From Anabaena sp. 54 (GTDB taxonomy: Bacteria > Cyanobacteriota > Cyanobacteriia > Cyanobacteriales > Nostocaceae), in assembly GCA_900299285.1 (NCBI GenBank), contig OMJF01000109.1, forward strand, positions 1 through 33,212: a stretch of 33,212 nt of DNA. The letters are read 5' to 3'. The notes under the pieces were generated by a model. It worked only from the letters and a program-made list of their open reading frames with translations. It was not told the origin of the DNA and searched no databases. Made by a program: the position numbers and the translations under genes. Positions 24,198-33,158 of this stretch are shown piece after piece. Position 1 is the first letter of the stretch; every line of letters starts with the position of its first letter.

Positions 24198-26021
24198 ATG
24201 CTAGGTAGCAACAAGAAGAAAACCTACTTCCTTATTCTTATTGGATTTGTGGCAACAATCCTAAATTTTATAGTCCAATCTAACTACAATACTTACAACT
24301 ATAATGATTATAATGATTACAAAATAGAAATGTATGAAGCCGAAATTAATAAAAATTGTTTATCAACTCCAGTCAGTATCACAACTATCAACGAAAATGA
24401 TTTTATTTTCGCTGATTATTACAATGTATACAAATTAAATTTGATTGATAAAAAAGTTAATAAATTAAATATATCTTATTCATCAGATTTACAAAAAGAT
24501 CATCCCGAAATAGGCAAGAAAACAATAAGCATAATAAACTGTGAATCTCAACCATTAAGTAATCAAAATCCTACAGGTATATTTTTTCATCATAAAAGTA
24601 AAAACATTTATATTGCTAATTATGGATTTCATAATATTTTGATAGGATCAATTAAGTTAGATACAAATGAAGTTTTGATAAATAAAGTTATAGATGATCC
24701 CGACATGGTAAGTCCTGAGAATGTCCATGTTAGCGAAGACGGAAAAACTATAGCAGTTGCAGACTATGATGCTTCTGGAGTTTTCGTTTTTGATAATTTA
24801 GGAAAATTAAAATGGAAAAAGTTAGGTTTAAGTATGGCTCATGGAGTTTTAGTTAAGGATGAAAACATATATGTTTCTTTACTTGGCGATAGTAAACTTC
24901 AAAAATATGATTTCAATGGCAATCTAATCAGTCAAAATAAAAACATTGGTTATTCAGCAAATCAATATTTATATCCGACATCTTTAATTGATATACCTAA
25001 GAATATTAAAGCTTTTTATGGCAATGGAGATATTTTGGTGATAGACGCTCATCGTGGAACAATTAATATAGTTGACGACAAAATTTCAACATTGGCATCT
25101 TGGGGTAAAAATGGTTCAGAATATAAATATTTCAATTTGCCCTATGGAATTGCTATAACGGCTAATAAATTATTAATTACGGATACATATAAAAATCGAA
25201 TCGTAATAACTGATTATCGAAATAAAAAAAATGTATATATTGATCTAAAAAAACAGATAAACTATGGTAAATTCGTTGAATATGGACATTCTAACAACCC
25301 TTATTGTTCAAAAGAAATGTTATCGAATAAATTTAATAATTTTATTGAGACATATATTTCATCAGATATAAGGAATATCTACTCTTCTTCTGGAGTTCAA
25401 AAAATTTGTATTTTTACGGATGAACAATCGAAATTAACCCAGATTATTCTCCCATATTATAAACAGGAAGAAATAATACAAAAAATTCAGCGTCCTGTCA
25501 ATGGATTTAGTTTTACGTATGGTAACATATTACAACAAGAAAAAATAAATTATCTTGTGATCGGTTCTCCTCAAAGAAATTTAGTAATGATTGTAGATAC
25601 AACTACTGGCTTTTATGATTTAGTAAAACTCCCTGAAAATACTTACATATGGGGATACAAGCAACATATCAACAATGATTTAGATTCCATATTTGATAAT
25701 TTACTGCAAAACTTTAGAATCAAATATGGACAAAAGTATAAAGAAAAACAAAAACAATACAGTTCATCTCGATTAGCTACTTATGTCGCTACTGTTTATG
25801 ACAAAAGCTTGACAAACTTTTTATCGAATTTTGAACAAGAATTTATATATACTAACTACGGAAAAAAACTGACACAACAATGGTTGTTAGGACAAAAAAT
25901 AGAATATTCTATTAAGCAATTTAATCAAAACAACGAACCTCTATTTTGGGATGAATTGTATATGTTAAAGATGCTATCTGAAACCTCCTTAAAGAAACTA
26001 CAAATATTGTTAAGTTATTGA
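24198..26021 (+). CDS. membrane-anchored NHL-type beta-propeller protein, unknown function
   Basis: A 607-residue protein I cannot assign to a characterised family. Residues 9-27 are one hydrophobic helix after a basic start (SNKKK), a signal anchor that puts the rest in the periplasm. An Asn/Tyr-rich low-complexity linker follows (about 29-45). Residues about 55-345 show at least four or five propeller blades of NHL type, each with a hydrophobic strand followed by a small-residue turn: NPTGIFFHHKSKNIYIANYG (124-143), SEDGKTIAVADYDASGVFVF (179-198), HGVLVKDENIYVSLLGDS (215-232), LPYGIAITANKLLITDT (314-330). Residues 350-607 are polar and helical with no known motif. It is the last gene of the plus-strand block, 53 bp after the glycosyltransferase. 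It may bind the polysaccharide or its export complex. The DNA is more AT-rich than its neighbours by eye. Confidence 0.75.
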   Translation: MLGSNKKKTYFLILIGFVATILNFIVQSNYNTYNYNDYNDYKIEMYEAEINKNCLSTPVSITTINENDFIFADYYNVYKLNLIDKKVNKLNISYSSDLQKDHPEIGKKTISIINCESQPLSNQNPTGIFFHHKSKNIYIANYGFHNILIGSIKLDTNEVLINKVIDDPDMVSPENVHVSEDGKTIAVADYDASGVFVFDNLGKLKWKKLGLSMAHGVLVKDENIYVSLLGDSKLQKYDFNGNLISQNKNIGYSANQYLYPTSLIDIPKNIKAFYGNGDILVIDAHRGTINIVDDKISTLASWGKNGSEYKYFNLPYGIAITANKLLITDTYKNRIVITDYRNKKNVYIDLKKQINYGKFVEYGHSNNPYCSKEMLSNKFNNFIETYISSDIRNIYSSSGVQKICIFTDEQSKLTQIILPYYKQEEIIQKIQRPVNGFSFTYGNILQQEKINYLVIGSPQRNLVMIVDTTTGFYDLVKLPENTYIWGYKQHINNDLDSIFDNLLQNFRIKYGQKYKEKQKQYSSSRLATYVATVYDKSLTNFLSNFEQEFIYTNYGKKLTQQWLLGQKIEYSIKQFNQNNEPLFWDELYMLKMLSETSLKKLQILLSY

Positions 26022-26023
26022 TT

Positions 26024-26131
26024 ATACAGCAGATTCCTTTGTTATGAGGTACAGTCTAATTTTCTTGGTTTTCGACTTTTGCCTTCTTTCTTGAAATAAA
26101 GTGTACCTCATTACACCCGGAAGTGCTGTAT
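26024..26131. mobile_element. MITE-like element overlapping the 3' end of asnB
   Basis: The ends are inverted repeats of about 30 bases: ATACAGCA...ATGAGGTACA at 26024-26053, and its complement TGTACCTCAT...TGCTGTAT at 26102-26131. The outer 8 and inner 10 bases match perfectly; the centre is variable. The size (108 bp) is almost that of the element at 8713-8822, but the 48-base interior is unrelated to that copy. The amidotransferase stop codon (26056-26058) lies inside the element. Confidence 0.75.
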
Positions 26132-28014
26132 ACTTGAGGTTGATCAAAAAACTCCCGTTGCCATATTTCTAAACATAATAACCCCCAAATCTTACGACCA
26201 AATTTCCATTCCTTCTCTAAACCTGCTAATACTTTCTTATTATCAATCAAATCACGATTCAAGGCTTTCTGAGATGAAAAATTATCAAAAATAAAATCTT
26301 TAATATCCTCCTTCATCCATTGTACTAAAGGTACAGGAAAACCCATTTTATCTTGACGGTTAGTAATCACATCAGGTAAACAATAACTCATGGAATCTTT
26401 CAATATTCTCTTCATTGTTCCATTAGTAAACTTAACATTAGCGGGAATAGTAGCCGCTAATTCAATCAATGGATGATCTAAAAATGGTACTCTTGACTCT
26501 AAACCATGAGCCATACTTACTCTATCTTCTATTTGTAATAAAGCAGGTAATAAAGTTTTAAAATCAAAGTGAGTCATACTATCAAAATAACATTCTTGTC
26601 GAACATTTTCCGCCAGGAAAACTTTTTGAAAAGACTCAAAAGGATGATATCCGTCTAATGCTTCCCAGTTAATTTCATCACCCAAAGAAGGCGCACGATT
26701 AATTAAGCGAAAATAACGATGTTGTAAATCTTCAAATAAACCTTCTTGCCAAAATTGTTTGAGCATGGGTTTATAATTTTTTAAAGCAGTTAAGTTAGGA
26801 ATAATAGATTCATAGGTAACAATAAACTTTCCTGAGTTCATTGTTCCGTCAATCGCACCTTTAATACATTGTTCAAAATATGCAACTAAATAGCGAGTAT
26901 AACCGCCAAATATTTCATCTGCACCCTGTCCACCTAAAACAACTTTACGATGGTTACTAGCCATTTTAGAAACCATGTATTGAGGAAATGAACCAGGACC
27001 AGCTACGGGATAATCTAAATGATAAATAACCTTACGAATATTCTCGATAAAATCTGTAGATTTAATATCTAATTCATGTAAATCAAAACCACTCCATTCA
27101 GCTAATGCTCTAGCATATCTACTTTCATCATAATCTTCACTGACAGAAAATTTACCTGTGAATCCTAAAAATTTACTTTCAGATTTTTCATGAGCTAAAA
27201 TAGCAATAATACTAGAATCTAAACCTCCACTAACATAAGCTCCCAGTGGTACATCACTTCGTAAATGTAATTCCACTGATTCTGATAAAAGATGTCGTAT
27301 TTTTTCTTCAAAATATTTACCTGTATGGTCAAAATCTATATTATAATAAACTTCCCAATAGCGTCTAATATTAACAATTCCATTATTTACTTGTAAAATA
27401 TGTCCTGGTAAAAGTTCATTGATTCCTTTAAATAAGGTTTTACCTTCTAGGCAAAACTGAAAAGTTAAATAATCCTTGAATCCTTCTAAATCTATTTCTA
27501 AATTTTTAATAAAAGGTAATAATGCTTTAGCTTCTGACGCAAAATATAATACTTTATCAACTACTGTATAGTAAAATGGTTTAATACCAAAACGATCTCT
27601 AGCAGCAAATAAAACTTGATTGGATTCATCCCAAATGGCAAAAGCAAACATTCCTCTGAGATGGTTTACACAATCACTTCCCCATTTACGATAAGCGTGT
27701 AAAATTACTTCTGTGTCTGAATTAGTCAGAAAGTTTTTAACTCCTAATTCTTGTCTTAATTCTAAATAATTATAAATTTCACCATTATAAGTAATCCAAT
27801 TACCTGCATTATCTCTCATTGGTTGACTGCCAGTATTCAAATCTATAATACTCAAACGACGGTGAGCAAAACCAATGTATTCATGAGGATGTTGCCAAAT
27901 ACCTTCCCCATCTCGACCCCTATGAGTTTGTATTTCATTCATTAATGCTAATCTACGATTAAGATTAGGAATGGAATCATAATCAAGATTAATAACACCT
28001 GCAATACCACACAT
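26056..28014 (-). CDS. asnB: asparagine-synthase-like glutamine amidotransferase (second copy), C-terminus recoded by a MITE
   Basis: A 652-residue class II amidotransferase. Cys2 is the glutaminase nucleophile, with HRGRDGEG (31-38), AHRRLSIIDLN (50-60) and YNGEIYNY (76-83). The synthetase domain has SGGLDSS (262-268) and GGQGADEIFGGYTRY. Residues 1 to about 627 are the complete enzyme, ending near WQREFFDQPQ, and that length matches sugar-amidating AsnB relatives of O-antigen loci. The last 25 residues (from 628) are encoded by the MITE-like element: its terminal repeat reads VYSTSGCNEVH, and the tail is Lys/Glu-rich. Position after WbpA/B/D/E-like enzymes and the permease suggests uronate amidation, not asparagine supply. 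It shares only the general fold with the first copy, so they probably act on different sugars. It is co-oriented with the permease, 65 bp away. Confidence 0.9.
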   Translation of the reverse strand: MCGIAGVINLDYDSIPNLNRRLALMNEIQTHRGRDGEGIWQHPHEYIGFAHRRLSIIDLNTGSQPMRDNAGNWITYNGEIYNYLELRQELGVKNFLTNSDTEVILHAYRKWGSDCVNHLRGMFAFAIWDESNQVLFAARDRFGIKPFYYTVVDKVLYFASEAKALLPFIKNLEIDLEGFKDYLTFQFCLEGKTLFKGINELLPGHILQVNNGIVNIRRYWEVYYNIDFDHTGKYFEEKIRHLLSESVELHLRSDVPLGAYVSGGLDSSIIAILAHEKSESKFLGFTGKFSVSEDYDESRYARALAEWSGFDLHELDIKSTDFIENIRKVIYHLDYPVAGPGSFPQYMVSKMASNHRKVVLGGQGADEIFGGYTRYLVAYFEQCIKGAIDGTMNSGKFIVTYESIIPNLTALKNYKPMLKQFWQEGLFEDLQHRYFRLINRAPSLGDEINWEALDGYHPFESFQKVFLAENVRQECYFDSMTHFDFKTLLPALLQIEDRVSMAHGLESRVPFLDHPLIELAATIPANVKFTNGTMKRILKDSMSYCLPDVITNRQDKMGFPVPLVQWMKEDIKDFIFDNFSSQKALNRDLIDNKKVLAGLEKEWKFGRKIWGLLCLEIWQREFFDQPQVYSTSGCNEVHFISRKKAKVENQEN

Positions 28015-28079
28015 AAAAAGACCTTTTGTATTTGATTTATTGACAAAAAATTAATTCAGGAAATTTTTACTAATTAAAC

Positions 28080-28943
28080 TTAAACATGATCACTAAATAG
28101 TTTCTTCATTTTGCTAAAAAACCAAAATCCTACAATAAACATAAATAATGAAAGACTAATTAAAGTAGTTAAAATTTTTCCTGAAGGTAGCTGATTTAAC
28201 ATCAATACAGATTGATAGGAAATGATGATATAGTAAAGAGGATTCAGAGCTAAAAATGGTCGCATTGCTGTTGGTATCATATCTTCAGTATAAGCAATAG
28301 GACTGAGCATCATTAATATTAATGTCATTACAGCTACAAGATTTTGAATATCTCTGATATAAACATTTAAACTGGATAAAATCCAAATTAAACCTAGAGA
28401 GAATAATAATTGACAAATCCAAACTATGATAAATAGGGGAGATAAAATAGACAGTTTACCCAGTATTAATAATGTTACTAATAATAGACCCATTCCCACT
28501 ACTTGAGTTGCTTGGCCAACAAAAACTGCTTTCACAGGAACTAATTCTATGGGAAACAAAGTATTTTTGATCAGATTAGAACTAGCAACTACTGAACCGA
28601 CACCATAACTTAAACCTTCTGAAAAACCCAAAAAAGGAATTAAACCGCAAAAAATTAGGGCTATATATTCGTTAGAACCTAATGTGGGAAACCTGATTTT
28701 GAAGATGTATAAATAAACGATTGCATAAGTTCCTAGAAATAGTAAAGGATATAAAAATAACCACAAAACTCCTAAAACTGAACCTGCATGGCGAGTTTTA
28801 ATTTCATTTATGGTTGTTTGATACAACATTGAACGATGCCTCCATAGAGTGTAAAATGGTGGCAAAATTATCTGAAAATATAGCAGATAAAAGGAATGTA
28901 TTAATCGTTTAAGAAAGCTGTCGTAGAAAACTTTTCTGAGCAT
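28080..28943 (-). CDS. wzm: polysaccharide ABC-2 transporter permease, Wzm-type
   Basis: A 287-residue integral membrane protein of the ABC-2 (Wzm/KpsM/TagG) family that would form the channel for a lipid-linked polysaccharide. The N-terminal part to about residue 50 is cytoplasmic (TINEIKTRHAGSVLGVLW precedes helix 1, the typical coupling-helix wording). Hydrophobic segments lie at about 55-82, 93-110, 140-162, 167-192, 198-217 and 256-276, giving the expected six. SSLNVYIRDIQN (190-201) is the family's conserved loop. It is the only ABC permease of this type in the window, so it is the likely partner of the Wzt-type ATPase about 9 kb away on the other strand. That separation is unusual, as the two are generally adjacent. 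The gene lies between the WbpE-like aminotransferase and the second amidotransferase. ATG 28826 (residue 40) is a less likely start. Confidence 0.9.
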   Translation of the reverse strand: MLRKVFYDSFLKRLIHSFYLLYFQIILPPFYTLWRHRSMLYQTTINEIKTRHAGSVLGVLWLFLYPLLFLGTYAIVYLYIFKIRFPTLGSNEYIALIFCGLIPFLGFSEGLSYGVGSVVASSNLIKNTLFPIELVPVKAVFVGQATQVVGMGLLLVTLLILGKLSILSPLFIIVWICQLLFSLGLIWILSSLNVYIRDIQNLVAVMTLILMMLSPIAYTEDMIPTAMRPFLALNPLYYIIISYQSVLMLNQLPSGKILTTLISLSLFMFIVGFWFFSKMKKLFSDHV

Positions 28944-29016
28944 ATTTTACCAGTTAATTTTTATCTGAGTTGATTTTTTTATTGATTGCAATACTCACTT
29001 AACATAATCAAATTTT

Positions 29017-30138
29017 CTAACTCAGGCTTTTTTTAATATTATCTACAACCTGCTCAATTTTCTGTTCCTCTAACTCTGGCCAAATTGGTAAACTTAATAC
29101 CTGGGTAGCTAATAAATCACTTACAGAATTAACCGGATATTTACCCTTATACACTGGTAACTGATCCTGTGGGACGGGATAATAAATCATTGAACCAATA
29201 CCCTGTTCAGTTAAATACTTTTGTACAGCATCACGCTTACCATCCAAAACCCTAATTGTATATTGGTGGAAAACATGACCATCACATATTTCTGGTGTAA
29301 CTATACCACTAACATCTGCTAATAGCCGATTATAGGTTTTAGCTACTGTACGTCTCCCTTGATTCCATTGATCAATATGAGGTAGTTTAACCCGTAAAAT
29401 TGCCGCTTGCAAGGTATCCAAACGGGAATTATAACCTAATACTTCGTTATGGTACTTTTTCTTAGCACCATGAACCCTCAACATTCTCGCCAGATCCGCA
29501 ATTTGATCATTATCAGTTACAATTAAACCACCATCTCCATAAGCTCCTAAGTTTTTAGATGGGAAAAAAGAATAAGCTCCTACATCACCAATAGTACCAG
29601 TATGTTTACTGTTAAACTTATTTTGATTGTAATACTTAGCACCAAAGGACTGAGCGCAATCTTCAATGACCTTTAAATTATGTTTTTCGGCAATTTCCAT
29701 AATTTCTGCCATTGCTGCCGGATTACCATAAAGGTGAACTGGCATAATAGCCTTAGTCTGGGGTGTAATTTTTTCTACAATCTTTGTAGAATCAATATTC
29801 AATGTTTGCGGATCAATATCCACAAATATGGGTACTGCTCCCACATTACTAATTGATTCTGCGGTAGCAAAAAAGGAGAATGGTGTAGTAATTACTTCAT
29901 CACCTGTACCAATACCTAAAGCTCTTAAACCAATTACTAAAGCATCCGTACCAGAGTTAACTGCGATCGCGTGTTTAACTCCTAAATAGTTAGATATTTC
30001 CTGCTCAAATAGTTTTACATCTGGACCCATAATAAACTGGCCAGACTCAAGCACACGGTTAATAGCAGTTTGAATCTCTATTTTCAAAGATTCATATTGG
30101 GGTTTAAGATCAAGAACGGGAATATTACTTTGGATCAT
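29017..30138 (-). CDS. wbpE: DegT/DnrJ/EryC1/StrS aminotransferase, WbpE-like
   Basis: A PLP-dependent sugar aminotransferase of 373 residues. The conserved [15 protein letters not shown] (61-75), [11 protein letters not shown] (157-167, Asp160 facing the PLP nitrogen) and [14 protein letters not shown] (191-204) with the PLP lysine Lys195 are all present. In the WbpA-B-E-D pathway it would put an amino group on C3 of UDP-2-acetamido-3-keto-glucuronate, with glutamate as donor. The gene order fits this. The first bases overlap the end of the acetyltransferase gene (ATGA at 30135-30138), so they are translationally coupled. A general role in any 3- or 4-amino sugar is possible; the specific assignment rests on its three neighbours. 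Confidence 0.9.
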   Translation of the reverse strand: MIQSNIPVLDLKPQYESLKIEIQTAINRVLESGQFIMGPDVKLFEQEISNYLGVKHAIAVNSGTDALVIGLRALGIGTGDEVITTPFSFFATAESISNVGAVPIFVDIDPQTLNIDSTKIVEKITPQTKAIMPVHLYGNPAAMAEIMEIAEKHNLKVIEDCAQSFGAKYYNQNKFNSKHTGTIGDVGAYSFFPSKNLGAYGDGGLIVTDNDQIADLARMLRVHGAKKKYHNEVLGYNSRLDTLQAAILRVKLPHIDQWNQGRRTVAKTYNRLLADVSGIVTPEICDGHVFHQYTIRVLDGKRDAVQKYLTEQGIGSMIYYPVPQDQLPVYKGKYPVNSVSDLLATQVLSLPIWPELEEQKIEQVVDNIKKSLS

Positions 30139-30716
30139 GTAACTTTAATTACTTGTGTTTCTGATAATTGTTGATATTTAGTTCCTGTAGAATCTGTAGC
30201 ATAGCCATTGTCATCAAAGGAAAGTACATCACCATAGGCACTCATCCAACCAATAATTTTAGCTGGTACTCCAGCTACCATAGCATAGGATGGGACATCT
30301 TTTGTCACCACAGCACCAGCGGCAACAAAAGCAGATTCATGTAATGTTAATCCGCAAACAATAGTTGCATTTGCTCCAATACTCGTACCACGTTTTACTA
30401 ATGTTGTCAAATAATCATTACTGGTATTGCGAGGAAATTCACAACGGGGTGTTTTTACATTGGTAAATACCATACTCGGTCCACAAAAAACGTAGTCCTC
30501 TAAAATGACCCCTTCATATAAAGAAACGTTGTTTTGAATTTTGCAGTTATTACCTACAACTACATTATTCGCAACTAACACATTTTGCCCAAAAACACAA
30601 TTCTCCCCAATTTTTGCTTTACTAAAAACGTGACAAAAGTGCCATATTTTCGTACCTTTGCCAATATCCGCACCTGGATCTATATAAGCGGATTCGTGAA
30701 CAAAATATTCAGCCAA
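30135..30716 (-). CDS. wbpD: sugar N-acetyltransferase, left-handed beta-helix type, WbpD-like
   Basis: A hexapeptide-repeat acetyltransferase of 193 residues. The repeated [LIV]-G-x4 pattern is clear ([46 protein letters not shown]), followed by [20 protein letters not shown], the usual end of the helix. This fold makes trimers that use acetyl-CoA. In the pathway it would acetylate the 3-amino group of UDP-2-acetamido-3-amino-glucuronate. Length matches Pseudomonas WbpD (about 190). I choose the TTG at 30716 as start: AGAGG sits six bases upstream, and the next residues AEYFVHES open the fold. The upstream in-frame TTG at 30737 would overlap the previous gene by 20 bases without a site. The end overlaps the aminotransferase start. 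Confidence 0.88.
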   Translation of the reverse strand: MAEYFVHESAYIDPGADIGKGTKIWHFCHVFSKAKIGENCVFGQNVLVANNVVVGNNCKIQNNVSLYEGVILEDYVFCGPSMVFTNVKTPRCEFPRNTSNDYLTTLVKRGTSIGANATIVCGLTLHESAFVAAGAVVTKDVPSYAMVAGVPAKIIGWMSAYGDVLSFDDNGYATDSTGTKYQQLSETQVIKVT

Positions 30717-30717
30717 T

Positions 30718-31713
30718 TTATACCTCTTTGGGATCAATAATTTTGCTTTTAGATTGTAGCGATATTTGCGCCGCTTGTAAAACTGTTAAGACATTAATTC
30801 CATTTTCCACGTCTGTTATGGGAGTTTCTCTAGTTTGAATACAATCTAAGAAATGTTGACATTCTAATTTGAGAGGTTCATTTTGTTCAATAGCAATCGT
30901 AGTTTGAGATTTCTTGGCTAAGATTGGTATACCATCAGATATTTTTATCTCCTGATCATATAGGACAAGTTTAGCATCCTGGGAAACATCGTCAAATACT
31001 AAAGTACCAGCATCACCTACTACTACCAAACGATGCTCTTTAAAGGGATGCAGCCAGCTTGTAAATATGTGAGCTTTTTTATTGTCATTAAATTCTAGGT
31101 TAATTATCGAAAAATCTTCTACCTCTGTTACATTAGCACTACCAAAGGCTTGTACTGAATTAGGCAGGTTTTCCATAAAACCTAAAATCATACAAATGTC
31201 ATGGGGTGCAAAACTCCATAATACATTTTCTTCGGTACGAATTTTACCAAAACTCAAACGGTTAGAATACATATACTGAATTTCACCAATTGTACCTTCC
31301 TTAACCATTTGCCGAAGTTTTATCAATGCAGGATGATACTCTAACAGATGACCTACCATCAAGATCCGATTATATTTATTTACAGTGGATTTAATATTAA
31401 CTGCACCTTGTAGATTTAAAGCTAAGGGTTTTTCAACAAATACATCTTTACCCGCAGCTAAAGCCTGTATTACTAAATCGTGATGAGTTACGGCGGGAGT
31501 AGCAATTACCACTCCTTGTGTATCTGTATTTGCTAATACTTCAGCAAAGTTCGTTACTCCCTCAACGTTAAACTTAGTTTGTAAGTCAGATAATATTTGT
31601 TCATTCGCATCACATATTAAACGTAACGCTCCTAATTCGGCAAAATTGCGAACTAAATTTTTTCCCCAATAACCAGTACCAATAACTGCTATATTCCGAT
31701 CATTTCCAGACAT
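30718..31713 (-). CDS. wbpB: Gfo/Idh/MocA oxidoreductase, WbpB/WlbA-like
   Basis: A 331-residue NAD-dependent sugar dehydrogenase. The Rossmann motif is [11 protein letters not shown] (10-20), EKPLAL (94-99) carries the conserved Lys95, and [11 protein letters not shown] (169-179) holds the HD pair used by WlbA-type enzymes. The C-terminal domain is the usual alpha/beta sheet (about 130-300). In the pathway it would oxidise C3 of UDP-2-acetamido-glucuronate, with 2-oxoglutarate regenerating NAD in the known family members. Its neighbours in order of transcription are the 6-dehydrogenase before, then acetyltransferase and aminotransferase after, the Pseudomonas wbpA-B-D-E order. The stop is one base from the next start. 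Confidence 0.9.
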   Translation of the reverse strand: MSGNDRNIAVIGTGYWGKNLVRNFAELGALRLICDANEQILSDLQTKFNVEGVTNFAEVLANTDTQGVVIATPAVTHHDLVIQALAAGKDVFVEKPLALNLQGAVNIKSTVNKYNRILMVGHLLEYHPALIKLRQMVKEGTIGEIQYMYSNRLSFGKIRTEENVLWSFAPHDICMILGFMENLPNSVQAFGSANVTEVEDFSIINLEFNDNKKAHIFTSWLHPFKEHRLVVVGDAGTLVFDDVSQDAKLVLYDQEIKISDGIPILAKKSQTTIAIEQNEPLKLECQHFLDCIQTRETPITDVENGINVLTVLQAAQISLQSKSKIIDPKEV

Positions 31714-31782
31714 TTTACCGTTTATTTCCTATTTCCTAATTTGACTATTTTTTGATTTTCACTGCATCCATTAAGCTATATA

Positions 31783-33105
31783 TTATGCAGTAACAGTATT
31801 CTTAGTTACTAACCCTTTTCTAGCTAGAATATGTCTTGTATCTACAATTAAAGTAGCGTAATCTGCTACTAATTGATAATCTACATCATCGTGATCTGTG
31901 ACAATAATAATTGCATCAGAATTTTCTACTAATTCTTTTGTTAAAGGTAGAGATTTCATATCAATTTCAGGATAATGACGATGATGGGAACAAATTGGCG
32001 CGTTAGGATCATGATATTCTACAATTGCTCCTTGACGTTTTAGCAATTGGATAATCTTTAAAGCTGGACTTTCTCTTTGATCATCTACATTTTTCTTATA
32101 AGCTACTCCTAATAGCAATATTCGAGAATTTTTTAAAGACTTACCTTGATTATTCAAACTTTCTACTAATCTACCTAGTACATAATATGGCATAGAGTTA
32201 TTTACTTCTCCTGCTAGTTCAATAAACTTCACAGATAGGTCATATTCTCGTGCTTTCCATGTTAAATAAAATGGATCAATAGGAATACAATGTCCTCCCC
32301 AACCTGGGCCTGGATAAAATGCTTGAAACCCAAAAGGTTTAGTTTTTGCTGCTTCAATTACTTCCCATACATCTATATCCATGCGCTGAAATAATATTTT
32401 TAGTTCGTTAACTAAAGCAATATTAACTGCACGATAGGTATTTTCTAAAATTTTCGTTGCTTCGGCTGTTCTCGTTGAAGAAACTGCTACAGTTTGCACA
32501 ATAATTTGATTATATAAATCTATGGCAATTTCTAAACAATTTGCTGTCATTCCTCCCACAACTTTGGGAATTGTTACTGTAGAATATTCTGCATTAGCAG
32601 GATCTTCTCTTTCTGGAGAATACGCTACAAAAAATTCTTCTCCTACTATTAAACCTTTACTACTTAAAATTGGTAATATTACTTCATCTGTTGTTCCAGG
32701 ATAAGTGGTGCTTTCTAATATAATTAATTGACCTCCTCTTAAACATTTAGCGATCACTTTTGTGGTATCAATTACATAGGTTAAGTCTGGTTCTCTATGT
32801 AAATTTAGCGGAGTAGGTACACAAATAATTAATACATCTGCTTCATGCAACCTATCCATATCAGTAGTTGCGCTAATTAATTCATTTCCTAATTTTTCAG
32901 AAGGAATATGACGAATATAGGATTCTCCCTGAAGAATTTTCCCAACTTTATATTTATCTACATCAAATCCCATTACAGAAAAACCTTTTTCAGAAAAAGC
33001 TGTTAACAATGGTAATCCAACATATCCAAGCCCAATAATACCTACTTTTGCCTGTTGGTTAGCTATTTTTTCTTTTAGTTCTTTTATGTACATACTTAAC
33101 ACCAT
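31783..33105 (-). CDS. wbpA: UDP-N-acetylglucosamine 6-dehydrogenase, WbpA-like
   Basis: A nucleotide-sugar dehydrogenase of 440 residues that oxidises C6 of UDP-GlcNAc to the carboxylate in two NAD-dependent steps. The N-terminal NAD-binding motif IIGLGYVGLPL is at 23-33. GGHCIPIDPFYLTW (270-283) has the catalytic Cys273. ENTYRAVNIALVNELK (221-236) is the dimer helix that includes conserved polar residues. The C-terminal UDP-binding domain shows LGVAYKKNVDDQRESPALK. The length and the ESTTYPGTTDE wording fit the UDP-GlcNAc/UDP-ManNAc 6-dehydrogenase group better than UDP-glucose dehydrogenases. ATG 33105 or ATG 33093 could be the start; neither has a strong ribosome-binding site. It leads the right-hand minus-strand block and lies 53 bp after a gene that enters from the window edge. 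Confidence 0.92.
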   Translation of the reverse strand: MVLSMYIKELKEKIANQQAKVGIIGLGYVGLPLLTAFSEKGFSVMGFDVDKYKVGKILQGESYIRHIPSEKLGNELISATTDMDRLHEADVLIICVPTPLNLHREPDLTYVIDTTKVIAKCLRGGQLIILESTTYPGTTDEVILPILSSKGLIVGEEFFVAYSPEREDPANAEYSTVTIPKVVGGMTANCLEIAIDLYNQIIVQTVAVSSTRTAEATKILENTYRAVNIALVNELKILFQRMDIDVWEVIEAAKTKPFGFQAFYPGPGWGGHCIPIDPFYLTWKAREYDLSVKFIELAGEVNNSMPYYVLGRLVESLNNQGKSLKNSRILLLGVAYKKNVDDQRESPALKIIQLLKRQGAIVEYHDPNAPICSHHRHYPEIDMKSLPLTKELVENSDAIIIVTDHDDVDYQLVADYATLIVDTRHILARKGLVTKNTVTA

Positions 33106-33158
33106 TAAAACTCATTTTCTCTAATCCCGAAAATAATATCATTATTAGTGATCATTAT

